Assembly (NCBI GenBank): GCA_947396885.1
Contig: OX377204.1
Span: forward strand, 4,712,001-4,776,000
Direction: 5' to 3'
DNA length: 64,000 nucleotides
From: Heligmosomoides polygyrus polygyrus
Taxonomy: Eukaryota > Nematoda > Chromadorea > Rhabditida > Heligmosomidae
The translations under genes were made by a program, and so were the position numbers. Shown one piece after another: positions 29,085 through 39,653 of this stretch (within the stretch, counting starts at the first letter, position 1; every line of letters starts with the position of its first letter). A model generated the notes under the pieces. The model was not told the DNA's origin and did no database searches. It was given only the letters and a program-made list of their open reading frames with translations.

Positions 29085-32000
29085 ATGCCCTGCAAAAATT
29101 GCAAAAATGGCAACGGTTCCAGCGTCAGGCCCAGGTTGACAGGCCGGCTGATGGAGAAACCTCGTCACAAAACCATGATCACAAGTCGCAATAGAATCAG
29201 TGTAAAGGCTAGGACGTCACCCGGAAGTGGCGCACAGAACCCCCGCCCGAGTTCTGTGGTCAGTATGCGAGGGCTACCGAGGGCCGAACGACCTCGGCTA
29301 AAGAAGCTAGTTCGACTGGGGACTCTGAATGTGGGAACGCTGACCGGGAGATCTAGGGAAGTGGCTGACCTGATGAAGCGCAGAAGGATACAAGTCCTGT
29401 GTCTGCAGGAAACGCGATGGAAAGGGGCGAAAGCCAAGGAGATCGGAGAAGGGGTCAAGCTCTACTACAACGGAGAGGACACCAAGAGGAACGGGGTAGG
29501 GATAGCTGTCGCGGAGTCCCTCAAGGATTCAGTAGCGGCTGTCCAAAGAATAAACGACCGCATCATGTCACTGCGGCTGGACACGAAGGAGGGTTACTGG
29601 ACCATCATGTCTGTCTACGCTCCGCAGACCGGATGCTCCGAGCACGACAAGGATTTCTTCTACCTCTCGCTCGAGGAAGCCATAAGGTCCGTACCAGAAG
29701 GCGACTACCTCTCCATAGCAGGGGACATGAACGGGCATGTGGGGAGTGGCAGAAGAGGAGTGGAAAGGGTTCATGGAGGAAAAGGGATCGGCCTGGTAAA
29801 CCCGGGTGGAGAACGAATTCTGGATCTGGCTATCGCCCACGACCTGGCTGTCTGTAGCACCTTCTTCGCGAAGAGGGAGAGCCAGAAGGTGACCTATGCT
29901 AGCGGAGGAAGAAGAACTGAGGTTGACCACATCCTGGTTCGAAGGGCTGCCCTGAAAACAGTCCGGAATGTGAAGGTCATTCCGGGAGAAGACGTGGCAT
30001 CACAGCACATTCCCTTGGTAGCCGATCTTAGCATACCTCTACCCACCAGGCCCAAAGTGAGGACGGAACCCAGGATCCGATGGTGGAGACTGCGGGGTTC
30101 AGAGCGGAACGAGCTACGAAGGGCAGTGCTCGAAGCAGGCCTTCCAGATCCAGCTGGTCCCGTGAATGAGACCTGGAGGAGGGTAGCCGAAACAATCCTG
30201 AGATGTGCCAAGGAAACCCTGGGAGAAACAAAGGGAGGAACCAGAGGGAATAAGTCGGCATGGTTCTGGAACGAAGAGGTGCAGGCTGCGGTGAAGAGGA
30301 AGAAGGAGGCCTACAAGCTGTGGCAAAAGACGAGGGCACCCGAGCATCTCACAGCCTACAGGAAGCTGAAGAGGCTGGCAAAAACAGCTGTAGCGAAGGC
30401 AAAGAACGCGGAAATGGATGCCCTGTACGAGAAACTAGACGGGCCAGAGGGAGAGAAGTTCGCCATCCGCCTGGCCAAGGCGCGTCATAGAGCTAGCCTC
30501 GACATTCGAGTAGTGAAGACTGTGAAGAGTGCTGACGGTAGAGTGTTACGGAAGCCGGTCGAGGTCAGAGAGAGATGGGAGGAGTACTTCAAGGAACTCC
30601 TGAACGAGGAGTTCCCTCGTCGGGAGGCCGAGGAAGAACAGCCAACGGAAGGACCCATCCCACCCTGGACCCAAGAAGAGGTTCGCAAGGCCATACGGAA
30701 GATGAAACTCGGAAAGGCAGCAGGGCCTGACGGTGTGCCAGTAGAGGCTTGGAAGGTGCTCGGGGACCTCGGAATCAACTGGCTGACGCAGTTCCTCAAC
30801 AGAATCACGAAAGAAGGTAAGATGCCGGATGACTGGAGGAACAGCACCATAGTCCCCATCTTCAAGCAGAAGGGAGACGCTTCCGAATGCTCCAACTACC
30901 GAGGGATCAAACTGATCTCACACACGATGAAGATCTACGAACGACTGGTAGACTCAAGGCTGAGGGAGATGGTACCCATCTCCCAGGTGCAGTGGGGCTT
31001 CATGCCTGAGAGATCCACCACAGACGCCATCTTCATCGTTCGTCAGGTGATGGAGAAATATCGGGAGAAACGAAAACCCTGCTACCTGGCATTCCTGGAT
31101 CTGGAGAAGGCCTACGACAGGCTAGCTCGGGCCGTAATCTGGAATGCCCTTCGAGGAAGGGGTGTCCCGGAACGTCTGATCACGGTCATAAGGGACATGT
31201 ACGAGGGCTCGAAAGCGGCGATACGAACTCCATACGGGGTGACAAGGAAAGTGGACATCACAGTGGGGGTACACCAAGGGTCGGCTCTGAGCCCGTTCCT
31301 CTTCCTGCTGACGCTTGACTCTATAGTGAACCACCTTGAGAAAGACCCTCTCAGAACGATCCTCTACGCGGACGACATCGCCCTAGTAGCCGACAACCAG
31401 GAGGAGCTGGAGGAGAAGGTGCAGCTGTGGCAGAGAGCCCTTGCGGACAACGGCCTACGGCTGAACGTGAAGAAGACGAAGTTCATCAGCTCTGAGCAGT
31501 GCGCTGGATCGATCCTAGACTGCCAAGGGGAAACGATCGAGAAGGTGGAAGAATTCCGCTACCTCGGAAGTGACCTATCCGAGGAAGGAAGTGTGGACCA
31601 GGCGGTCAGGGGACGGATAAACGCAGCCTGGCTCAAGTGGAGGGAGTCCACAGGGATCCTCTGCGACCGTAGATGCTCCAGGACGCTCAAAGGCAAGCTC
31701 TATAAAACAGTTGTAAGACCTGCCCTCCTCTACGGCAGTGAGTGCTGGGCCCTGGGTAAGGCGCAGGAGCGGCAACTGCACGCGGCGGAGATGAGGATGC
31801 TGAGGTGGGCATGTGGATGGACCCGTCGGGACAGGGTGCGAAACGAGGATGTTAGGGCAGTGATGAAGACTGCCCCGATCCAGCTGAAGATGAGAGAGCA
31901 GCGCCTGAGGTGGTATGGACACGTCCTCAGAAGACCAGAGGATCACCCCACAAGGTTGGCCCTAGATTACGAGGCACCCGGAAAGCGTCCGAGAGGAGCC

Positions 32001-32132
32001 CCAAGGAAAAGATGGAAGGACGTCATCAAGAGAGATCTCGCCGAAGTCGGCGCCACGGCAGATGACGCCCTTGATAGGATGAGGTGGCGACAGATCACAA
32101 GAACAGCGGACCCTGCGACTGCGCGGGACTAA
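29085..32132 (+). CDS. RTE ORF: AP endonuclease + reverse transcriptase (1015 aa)
   Basis: The first in-frame ATG (MPCKNCKNGNG) is at 29085; a GTG at 29022 would add 21 residues from the tRNA-like region and is unlikely. Residues about 76-287 form an apurinic endonuclease: LGTLNVGTL (Asn), CLQETRW (Glu), SVYAPQ (Tyr), IAGDMNGHVG (Asp/Asn), LDLAIAHDLAV and TEVDHILV (Asp-His). The reverse transcriptase occupies about 540-820: KAAGPDGVP, NYRGIKL, QWGFMPERSTTDAIF, FLDLEKAYD (first Asp), VHQGSALSPFLF, LYADDIALVAD (YADD at 761-764) and LNVKKTKF. The C-terminus has RLLRW-type MRMLRWACGWTRRDRVRN and LRWYGHVLRRPEDH. The protein nicks DNA and copies its RNA by target-primed reverse transcription. All catalytic residues appear present. 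Confidence 0.95.
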   Translation: MPCKNCKNGNGSSVRPRLTGRLMEKPRHKTMITSRNRISVKARTSPGSGAQNPRPSSVVSMRGLPRAERPRLKKLVRLGTLNVGTLTGRSREVADLMKRRRIQVLCLQETRWKGAKAKEIGEGVKLYYNGEDTKRNGVGIAVAESLKDSVAAVQRINDRIMSLRLDTKEGYWTIMSVYAPQTGCSEHDKDFFYLSLEEAIRSVPEGDYLSIAGDMNGHVGSGRRGVERVHGGKGIGLVNPGGERILDLAIAHDLAVCSTFFAKRESQKVTYASGGRRTEVDHILVRRAALKTVRNVKVIPGEDVASQHIPLVADLSIPLPTRPKVRTEPRIRWWRLRGSERNELRRAVLEAGLPDPAGPVNETWRRVAETILRCAKETLGETKGGTRGNKSAWFWNEEVQAAVKRKKEAYKLWQKTRAPEHLTAYRKLKRLAKTAVAKAKNAEMDALYEKLDGPEGEKFAIRLAKARHRASLDIRVVKTVKSADGRVLRKPVEVRERWEEYFKELLNEEFPRREAEEEQPTEGPIPPWTQEEVRKAIRKMKLGKAAGPDGVPVEAWKVLGDLGINWLTQFLNRITKEGKMPDDWRNSTIVPIFKQKGDASECSNYRGIKLISHTMKIYERLVDSRLREMVPISQVQWGFMPERSTTDAIFIVRQVMEKYREKRKPCYLAFLDLEKAYDRLARAVIWNALRGRGVPERLITVIRDMYEGSKAAIRTPYGVTRKVDITVGVHQGSALSPFLFLLTLDSIVNHLEKDPLRTILYADDIALVADNQEELEEKVQLWQRALADNGLRLNVKKTKFISSEQCAGSILDCQGETIEKVEEFRYLGSDLSEEGSVDQAVRGRINAAWLKWRESTGILCDRRCSRTLKGKLYKTVVRPALLYGSECWALGKAQERQLHAAEMRMLRWACGWTRRDRVRNEDVRAVMKTAPIQLKMREQRLRWYGHVLRRPEDHPTRLALDYEAPGKRPRGAPRKRWKDVIKRDLAEVGATADDALDRMRWRQITRTADPATARD

Positions 32133-32302
32133 ACGCTCAGGAGAAGAAGAAGAATATGGGCCTTCGATTCACACTGACGCATGATGAAGTGGCGTCAAAT
32201 CAGTCTGAGAGGTACAGCGCACCAGACTGTTAGTTGGCTGGCTCACTTTTCTTCATTACAGGGGCCAAACTAGCACTATAACCACCGTCACAATACCATA
32301 TA

Positions 32303-33587
32303 CAGGGTGGCTCCTAATTATTTGCGCGTAGTTTATTACTAATAACTTCAACAAAAACAGCAGTTACAATCTGATACAACTTCTACATAGAGCAATGCCA
32401 AGCAATCATTCACTCGAGAAGATGTTCGAATGAGCTCCTTTTGCAGCAATACAGGCCTTCAGTCTCTTCTCCACCGACATCACTGTGGGTCGGAGGAAGG
32501 TGACGTCGATATCGTCCCACGCCTTCTGAAGTGAAGCCTTGAGAGCGTTCAAACTTTGGTGACTCTTCGAGGAGACCTTCTGCTGCAAGAAGCCCCACAC
32601 AGCGAAATCCATTGGATTCAGATCAGGCGAGTTCGGTGGTCAGAGCTCCTTCGCCCACTAGCCAGAGAAGTGACTCTCGCAGAATGCCAGTGTGGATCTC
32701 GCAGAATGAGCAGGAGCAGTCCTGCTGGAGTACGCATTGACCACTGACAAAATTTTCAGCAGCCCAGGGGAGAAGAACATCGCTCAGGAACCTCTCTTGG
32801 TAGGCTTCAGCGTTGATTTTCACTAAACGGTCGACGAAAACCCGAGGTGTCTTCTTGTCTAGGGTAATGCCAGCCCATACCATTACAGATTTCGGAAAAA
32901 GAGTCCTGTTAAGAACACGACGTTGAGAAGACCTGTTTCTGGATGGAGACAGCCACTGACGCTGATTCTGTGAGGTGTATGCCACTTCAATGGCAAAAAT
33001 CTTCTCGTCCGTCCAGATGACGTTTGACAAGCGGCCCTGCTGGATCTTCTTTAGCAACAACTTGGATTTTTCCAATCTAATCTGCATGGCAGCTTCCGTA
33101 AGAGCTTTTTCGCGATAAAGACGATTACTGCGAAGCCCATGATCCTGTTTCACGATCTTCTGTATTGTTCTGCGGGAAACCGCAAGGTCTACGAGCATCC
33201 GATTCATGCTTACTCCATTGTTCCGGTCGGTTCTCTTGTTGATGACCCTTCGAAGGCGGAGAGTGTTTACAGTACGCGGTCTGCCAGGTTTCTTCCTCGG
33301 TTCGACCGTTCCTTCCTCTCTGTACTGTTTCACAATGTGTTGGACTGCTCTGGCAGAAATTTGAAGTCGTCGAGCGGTCTCTGCTGCAGAATGTCCTTTA
33401 TCGGCGAGATGAGCGATGGTGGAACGATGTGGTGAAGCTTTCATTGTCAAGGTTATTGAGTGTATCACCTTGCTTGGTTCTTGTACATACTTCCCCCGTT
33501 CTAGAAAAATCCTAATAATTGATCTCCCGCTATTTTCAAAAATACAGTAGCGGTTTGAATTCCGCCTAAATAATTAGGAGCCACCCT
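32303..33587 (-). mobile_element. Tc1-type DNA transposon, near-complete
   Basis: Inverted terminal repeats begin AGGGTGGCTCCTAATTATTT at both ends (about 26 bp, few mismatches), within TA target dinucleotides, giving about 1.28 kb. It contains one transposase gene on the minus strand with one or two frameshifts (see the CDS). No other copy occurs in the window. It lies about 150 bp downstream of the RTE element. Confidence 0.9.
32406..33468 (-). pseudogene. Tc1-type transposase, frameshifted near the second catalytic Asp
   Basis: The main frame (32623-33468) starts MIHSITLTMKASPHRSTIAH and has a paired-type DNA-binding half. Its first helix-turn-helix is HSAAETARRLQISARAVQHI, followed by the GRPR hook (KKPGRPRTVNTLRLRR) and a second one at GVSMNRMLVDLAVSRRTIQK. 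The DDE/D core follows: VIWTDEKIF (first Asp), KSVMVWAGIT and VLQQD (second Asp). Directly after LQQD the frame slips, so the expected GAPAH is lost, and a second slip precedes NPMDFAVWGFLQQK (third Asp) in the frame 32406-32612. The rest reads ALKASLQKAWDDIDVTFLRP to the C-terminus. The gene is therefore only lightly damaged. No restored sequence is given. Confidence 0.85.
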
Positions 33588-33589
33588 AT

Positions 33590-34113
33590 ATAGTGGAAGT
33601 GCGTGGCGCATTCCTTAGGTGCTGCCCTACTTCTGGAAAATCCATTTTGCCTGCTTTCTAACATAATATCTTTTCTATAAGCTCCTATCGTCTAGGAAAA
33701 TACTCCTCACTCAATATCTCGCTGCCATACTTCCTTCATCTGCTCTCCATATCATTTACCTAATCGTATCATTTGACACCCCCGCTCAGAGCATACTGAT
33801 CTCTAGACTGCCCAGTACGCACCTCCGCATTTCCAGCAATGCCACCAGGAAAACTACCTTCTGCTGGGGTGCCTGCATCGTCAGAAGACCCTGTCAAATT
33901 GAATTTGTTCAGTACGAACAACAAACATCCGAAGACTCGGGAACGGCTATGAGGAACAGTTGGTTGGCATGCAATAAATAACGCCGAGTTCTCGATGACA
34001 GCACCTTACTTCCATGCAGACTTACCCCTTAGGGACAACCTTCGGCACCATTTTGGGGTCTGTGGTGCTTGAGAAATCTCAGAAATTGATTCCACATCCC
34101 TATTCGTCGTAGG
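33590..34113. other. Spacer, nothing recognised
   Basis: No coding frame or repeat family is identifiable. Confidence 0.3.
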
Positions 34114-34500
34114 AGGAGTGTTAGCGCAGTCGGAGGAGGTGCCGGCTGCCGCATAAACCAGAGTCCAGATTTCTGGTCCGGATCCGTCCAGGCCAACTTT
34201 CCACTCCTCTGGAGTAGGTGGATTAGTTCCAGCTTGGGGCCAGATTCATCAACCGCTTACTGCCCTCTAATGGTGAAAATACCGCCAAACCACCTGATGA
34301 CGTTTATCAGCATCAGGTTTGGTGGTATTTTCACCGTTAGAGGGCGGTAAGCGGTTGATGAATCTGGCCCCTGGTATCAGAACGACAAAACACAGACTTG
34401 TCCATCATCTGCACACCAAGCCACCGCAAAGGCGAAATGGGCATTGCCTCCGCGACATCCCGTAGAAGTATAATGCGTGGCTCATCCTTCAATGGAGTGA
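34114..34500 (+). repeat. S2 SINE split by a CWG-group MITE
   Basis: The SINE head (AGGAGGAGTGTTAGCGCAGT..CGGATCCGTCCAGGCC) ends at about 34235. It resumes at 34372 (CAAACACAGACTTGTCC-like middle, then GCCTCCGCGACATCCCGTAG and AATGCGTGGC). Between them lies the F4 MITE of 34236-34371. The SINE predates the MITE. Confidence 0.8.
34236..34371. mobile_element. Palindromic MITE, CWG group (F4)
   Basis: GGGGCCAGATTCATCAACCG and CGGTTGATGAATCTGGCCCC ends. The inner arms are CGGTATTTTCACCG-type, opposite GGTGAAAATACCGCC. Confidence 0.9.
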
Positions 34501-34994
34501 CTAGCGCGGACCTTTTACCCTTCTTCGTCATGAATCCGAGCTGGTTCAAGACTGAATGCATAATCCTCTCCTGTGATCCTTTCCCCATGGATCCGCCAGA
34601 TATTCAGACATTATCAGCGACTGTAATGCAATCGGAAGTAACGGTAATTCTCGTTTGCTTCTTCAATTAAGGTTTTCGGCTCAGGTCTCTCCTAAGCTAG
34701 TAAAGCCTTCTTCCTCTCCTGAGTCCATAATTTGGTACCCGGCGTGTCTGAGGAAGATTAAGCACAGACTTCCTCTTCCGCTGGACACCGTAACTCACTG
34801 GCCAAAAAAGAGTTCGTATTGCTTCAAATAAGTCCCGTAGAGGTAGAGTGCGTGGCGCACTCATCGTGCCATGGCGTCTGGCACGGCGTCTGGATTCGAA
34901 AGACCTGTTCTAGACGTCGTGTCATGTGTGTTCTGTCGTTCTCTATTCTTCATACCCATGAACCGTCTACAGGTAACGCATTAAGAATACAGTC

Positions 34995-35250
34995 GGGCCC
35001 TAGTTTATCCCTCCCTGGTATGCGCCATGAACTCTATTTCTTCGCGAGAACGTGTAGGCAGTTTGAAAGCGTAGTTCTTCGTAGAACGACCTCCGGTGGC
35101 CAAGCGATGAACAAGTCAGTGTTTTGCTCTTCACAGAGGACTGGTACCAATTCTCCGACCCCAAAGGGAAGAAAGGCTTGGAAGGCCGATCCGGCGACAT
35201 CCGCGAGAATCAGCGCCTCCTCCGACTGCGCTACATGCCCCTCCACTTAA
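34995..35250 (-). repeat. tRNA-headed SINE, family S2
   Basis: The plus strand reads ATGCGCCATGAACTCTATTT, GGCCAAGCGATGAACAAGTC and ACCAATTCTCCGACCCCAAA, then CCTCCTCCGACTGCGCTACA, which is the head complement. It is an inverted, 3'-diverged copy. Confidence 0.7.
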
Positions 35251-35963
35251 AGATAACGGGGTTCTAAACCTAATCATATGATGTGAATGTGTTGACGTCA
35301 TAAAACGCATTCAACCAGGCCTAATCCCATTTTCACAAACACAACGTCTCACAACACGCTGCACATCGTCTTCATTAGCGCACCCACAATTCACTATACA
35401 ACAACCAAGGCATTCCCCGCCACCCTCTCATTAGCATACCTATTCCGGGGGCTAGCGGGGCCGCATTCTGTTTACCGCTACCGGCCAGCTTCATCGGGCA
35501 ACGACGTCGTCTCGTCGAATTGTAGCCGCACTGAGCGACAAGGAAACCCGTTGACGTTGCCGTCGCTGTTGTCGTCAGCGAACTGCATAAAAATAGCCAC
35601 ACTGCACAGCGCCGGGTACGAAGCGACACACTCGAAATGAATAACTCGGACATCTCGATTGATGTCAGCGTTCATCTATGAGCGCTACCATTCGAAAAGG
35701 GCAATGGAAATGAAATTGGGCTACTCAATATTCCAAGAATAGCGAATGGAGCTCTGCGGCAGAAGAAAAACTGGAAATTTCAGTACTAGCTGCTACCATC
35801 GAGCAAAAAGTGGATTATTAGCTGCAGACGATGGATATGGACAGGTGGAAGCATGCTACAGACGCCATGTAGCGTCTATTTTTTGAATCTAATTGCAGAC
35901 ACCACGTATTCATCACGTCGACAGCGCCATCTGCGACAAACCTGCATCAACACAAGGACGTTT
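35251..35963. other. Spacer, no gene supported
   Basis: A moderately GC-rich patch lies at about 35455-35660, with minus open frames lacking any domain. One of these could be an exon but no splice pair is convincing. Confidence 0.3.
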
Positions 35964-36381
35964 GGATCTATCCTAGTCCGGGGGGGGGCTCATAACTAAA
36001 AAGTATGTAATAAATCGACTTGAGACTTTAAAAAATTACATTTGTTTTCGTCGCAATTGTAAGCAGGCAAAGTTATGTGCCCTCCTCACCATGTTAGATC
36101 CTGGTTATAACATGTCAGGCGGCGCTCAGCACGCGGCGTGCGGCTTTATGAGCCCTCCTCACCATGTTAGATCTGGTTATAACATGTCAGACGGTGGTAG
36201 CACGTGGCAAGCCTCCATAGCGTTGGTCTTTGCCCGCCGAGACGGTTGTAAAGCCGCGGAGATTTTATTTTATTTTTGTTTCGTTTAGGTCCTATCTTCT
36301 TCTGCAGGAACTGGTCGATAAGCCTCAAGTCGATTTATTACATGCCCTTTAGTTATGTGCCCCCCGGACTAGGATAGGTCC
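35964..36381. mobile_element. F8 MITE
   Basis: GGATCTATCCTAGTCCGGG and CCCGGACTAGGATAGGTCC ends. Two CCATGTTAGAT..TATAACATGTCAG units. Possible decayed 8-bp target repeat (GGACGTTT before, GGAATTTT after). Confidence 0.85.
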
Positions 36382-36400
36382 GGAATTTTAAACAGAAACC

Positions 36401-36590
36401 GGATCTATCCTATTCGGAGGAGGCACTGGGTGTTTCGACTCACCATTCCATCCCTCGAACTTGTTCGAGAGGTTCAACTGGTGTCCCACGATACCCACTG
36501 CTCTTGGACAAATTCAGGTGAGGTGGTGATATGACATGGCAGTGCACAACTGTCACTTTAGGGTTGCCCCCTCCAGACCAGAATAGATCC
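36401..36590. mobile_element. Palindromic MITE with GGATCTATCCTATTC ends (small type)
   Basis: GGATCTATCCTATTCGGAGG and the inverted CCTCCAGACCAGAATAGATCC. The inner arms are weakly paired. It lies only 19 bp after the F8 copy. Confidence 0.7.
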
Positions 36591-36608
36591 CACAAACAAG
36601 CTTCCAGC

Positions 36609-36741
36609 GATAGTTTACGCTTATGCCCGCGGCGCGGAACGACGTTCGCCATAGATATCGATTTTTCGCGCCGCTCGATCGATATCTATTCCGACAATGG
36701 TGCCGCGCCGAGCAACGGCGCAAGTATAAACTAGGACTTAA
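36609..36741. mobile_element. TWA-group MITE (F3)
   Basis: ATAGATATCGATTTTTCGCG with GATCGATATCTATTCCGAC in the core. The right end is AAGTATAAACTAGGACTTA; the left end is diverged. Confidence 0.75.
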
Positions 36742-36833
36742 TATATATGGCTAGGCTAGATCTCATCTAAATTCATGTTCGCCTAAGGTCCAACGCGTGC
36801 TGGCGCAGACGGCAGGACACGAATTAGGCCCCG

Positions 36834-36963
36834 TTTATACTTCCGACGCCGAGCGACGCGACGCCATGTGAAGTGGCCAAATTGATCGATCGCGTCGTTC
36901 AATCAATATTGCCCCTATAAGTGGCGTCGCGTTGCTCGGCGTCGAAGTGTAAACGAGCCTTAG
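36834..36963. mobile_element. TWA-group MITE (F2) with TTA target duplication
   Basis: TTA-GGCCCCGTTTATACTTCCG and CGTCGAAGTGTAAACGAGCC-TTA. It is a complete hairpin apart from the loop. Confidence 0.85.
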
Positions 36964-38003
36964 AATTAGAATGCGTGGTGCATCCTGCCAAGCGTTGTAG
37001 GTCTGCGACGACCTCCTCTTTAATCCGTACTTCTTCGCTTTCGATGCGCCATGCGCTCTACTTCTTCACAATATTGCGAAGGTGTATCTGGCCCTTATAG
37101 TTACTCCAGCGCCCAGTCGAAAACAACAGGTCATTGCATCGGTCCTGTAGAAGCTGGAGCAAAACTGACTTCTTCAGACGACTTGATTCAAGCACAGCCT
37201 CGAATGCTCTAATTATCCAAGCACCGAACTTCTCTAGAGAGCGGCGTGACCATCTAGAGCAACGAATTCATCACTTTAGAACATCACGGATGCCGCTGCT
37301 GCAACTGCTGCTTGCCGCAAGATTGCTAACTGCTATCCGTCACGCATTTCGAAATTCGCCAAGTACACGGAAGAAGACTGCGGATGTACGGAATCCATTG
37401 TGGTGGCCGCTAATTGTGGTTGGCGCTTGACGTCACAGAATCATAGCTAGGCTTCAGCGCAACTACAGAACTCTTGGGCCACTTGGAACCAACCCGCTAA
37501 GCCATACTTCCTGTTACTGGACATAGGCCTCAAAAGGCACAACTGAAGAAAACCTCTAGCACACTGTTCTGAGGTCATGCCTCTCAGCTGAGGCCTTCAA
37601 GACCCCAAGGAAGAAGCCTAGGTCGTAGCACATGACTGAAAACCAAGAGGCACATCAACCTATCTTCAGCGTCTGGAGAATGATAACCAATGCACTGTTT
37701 TTATTCATAGGCTCGCTTTTTAAAATTTCCTCTTTCTGCTTACTAATTCCGAATCCTAGTCAATTTGTAATAGCTTATGATTCCTTTGTAAGCACATCTT
37801 GGCGTTCATAAATAAATAAATAGGCATTCAAATTGTCTCCACGTCCTGTAGAATTAGAGTTCGTGACGCACCCAGCAAAGAGATTGACCGAGGTCAACCA
37901 TTACTATTTTATCCTTAATTTGAACTGCACCACTATACCTATACCTTTTCGAATGAAACAGTGGCCACTAATTTCGCATCTCACGGCCCTAGCCCTGATT
38001 CTC
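36964..38003. other. Spacer with a LINE-type tail
   Basis: The frame at 37134-37430 shows no domain I recognise. GCGTTCATAAATAAATAAAT at about 37802 looks like a CR1-type LINE 3' tail, preceded by several hundred bases of probable LINE 3' UTR. Confidence 0.4.
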
Positions 38004-39424
38004 ACTAGGGAAGAGTTTCAACCTCCCACGGAACTTCAAATTGAGACCAGGATCATTAAAAAGAGCTCGGAATGCTGATTACGAACATGAGTGTCAAAAT
38101 TGCAAAATGAAACTCCTGATCGAGTTATGGCCTGCCGAAATCGGGTGGCCTCACCACAGGCTAGCTGTGCGACGCAACGGGTGCGAGAGTGGTGAGTCAT
38201 CAGGGCTCCGTAAGAGGGCCGCTAGCTACGGCGGTGGTGCAGGGGGTAGTGCTCCCGATCGTCAGGTGCGACGTCGTCGGTCCGGTTCCCGTTGCTGCCG
38301 GTTTTTTTTGCAAATCATAATTTCTCTTCGAAATAACCTTTTATTCTGAATTTTTACACGTGTCTGGTTAAATAGCCGGAATAACTACCATACACGTTCG
38401 TAAAAAAGGCAAAAAAGCTCGAAGGCAACAAACTGCTATGGTAACACTTGTATTTACCCTTTTGTACAAATAAAGCACAAATCATATATTGAACAACTAG
38501 AGGTGTTTCGGATCTATCCTAGTCCGGAGGGGGCACATAACTAAAAAGTATGTAACAAAATAAATTGAGACTTATAGGGCGGCTCCTACAGAACAGCATA
38601 GGACCTAAACTTAAAAAAATACAAAGAAAAAAAAACGAAAAAATTATATTTGTTTTCGACGCGGTTGTAAGGCAACGTTATGTGCCCTTCTCACCATGTT
38701 CGATCCTGGTTATAACATGTCAGCCGGAGGTCAGCACGCGGCATGCCTCCATTCCGTCGCTCTTCGCCCGTAGAGACGGTTGCAAAGCGCGCCGATTTTT
38801 TTTCTCGTTTGTTCGTTCGTTTTTTGGCTTCTTTTAGTTCCGCTTCGTTCCCTAGAAGCCGCTCGGTAAGTCCCAATTCATTTTGTTACATACTTTTCAG
38901 TTATGTGCCCCCCTCCCTGGACTAGGATAGATCTGGTGTTTCTAATCACTTTGGCATTCGTGAAACAATGCAAAAAATGTTTGCGTGAAGCAAAAAAGTA
39001 GGTAGAACGTATGATATGAACTGATAAACTACCATACACAAAAGTGCATGGTAGCTTTCCTGGCTATTCAATCAGACACGTGTAATAATTCAGAATAAAA
39101 GGTCATCTCGAAGTTTGCAAAAGAACCGGCAGCAATGGGAACCGTACTAACGACATCACACGTGACGAGCGGGAGCACTACCCTTGCACTACCGCCACAG
39201 CTGGCGTGGCTTCCTTACGGAGCCCCGATGACTCACCACTCTCGAGCCAGCTGTGTGGCGCAGCCAGCCTGTGGTGAGGCCACCCGATTTCGGCAGGCCG
39301 TAACTCGCTCAGGAGTGTCATATTGCAATTTTGACACCCATACTCGTAATCAGCATTCCGAGCTCTTTCTAACGATCCTGGTCTCAACTTGAAGTTCCAT
39401 GGGAGGTCGAAACCCTCCCCTAGT
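38004..39424. repeat. 960-bp-type palindrome with tRNA-like arms, copy 2, split by F8
   Basis: Same arms as the copies at 13531 and 54138: ACTAGGGAAGAGTTTCAACC at the left and GGTCGAAACCCTCCCCTAGT at the right. The tRNA-like unit is GGTGGTGCAGGGGGTAGTGC..GGTCCGGTTCCCG. The F8 MITE (38510-38934) sits in the central region, which raises the length to 1.42 kb. Confidence 0.85.
38510..38934. mobile_element. F8 MITE with perfect 8-bp target duplication
   Basis: GGTGTTTC stands immediately before (38502-38509) and after (38935-38942) the element, whose ends are GGATCTATCCTAGTCCGGA and CCTGGACTAGGATAGATCT. It has a single internal CCATGTTCGATCC..AACATGTCAG unit. An 8-bp duplication is typical of hAT and P-like elements. 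Confidence 0.85.
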
Positions 39425-39653
39425 CAGAAGACTCAAGGTCGAAGCCTTAAGGCTTTCTACACTGAGCACTATGTCTACTGTTTTTAATGAAGAGGGAGGG
39501 ACCTTTAAGGCCCTTAAACTATTCATTGAATAAGAACCAATAACACCTTAGCACTCCTCATACGCTTATGCTGTGATTCTGGTGGATCAGCTCTCTACAT
39601 CTATGCTGAAAATCGAAAACAAAACGAAAATCGCTCGCAGCGGCCGGTCGCAC
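39425..39653. other. Intron flank of the TLDc gene
   Basis: This sequence follows the donor CAG|GTGCGA at 39653. A second acceptor-like TTTTCAG at about 39606 is not needed by the gene model. Confidence 0.3.

Larger units (their letters stand above)
29003..32153 (+). mobile_element. Full-length RTE-type non-LTR retrotransposon with perfect 17-bp target duplication
   Basis: The same 17 bases ATATGGGCCTTCGATTC stand at 28986-29002 and 32154-32170, fixing a 3151-bp element. It comprises a 5' region of about 80 bp with tRNA-like boxes, a single intact long ORF, and a 21-bp 3' region ending GAAGAAGAAGAA. A very short 3' UTR with a short tandem-repeat tail is typical of RTE-clade LINEs. Intact coding and perfect target duplication point to a recent insertion, possibly still competent. 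No stop or shift is seen. Confidence 0.92.

Noticed and set aside
37134..37430. 98-residue plus-strand frame
   Set aside because: No motif, no splice boundaries; probably in LINE 3' UTR or spacer.
39558..39606. Extra short exon after a second TTTTCAG in the TLDc gene
   Set aside because: The model from 39654 to 24147 is already in phase and gives a continuous domain junction.
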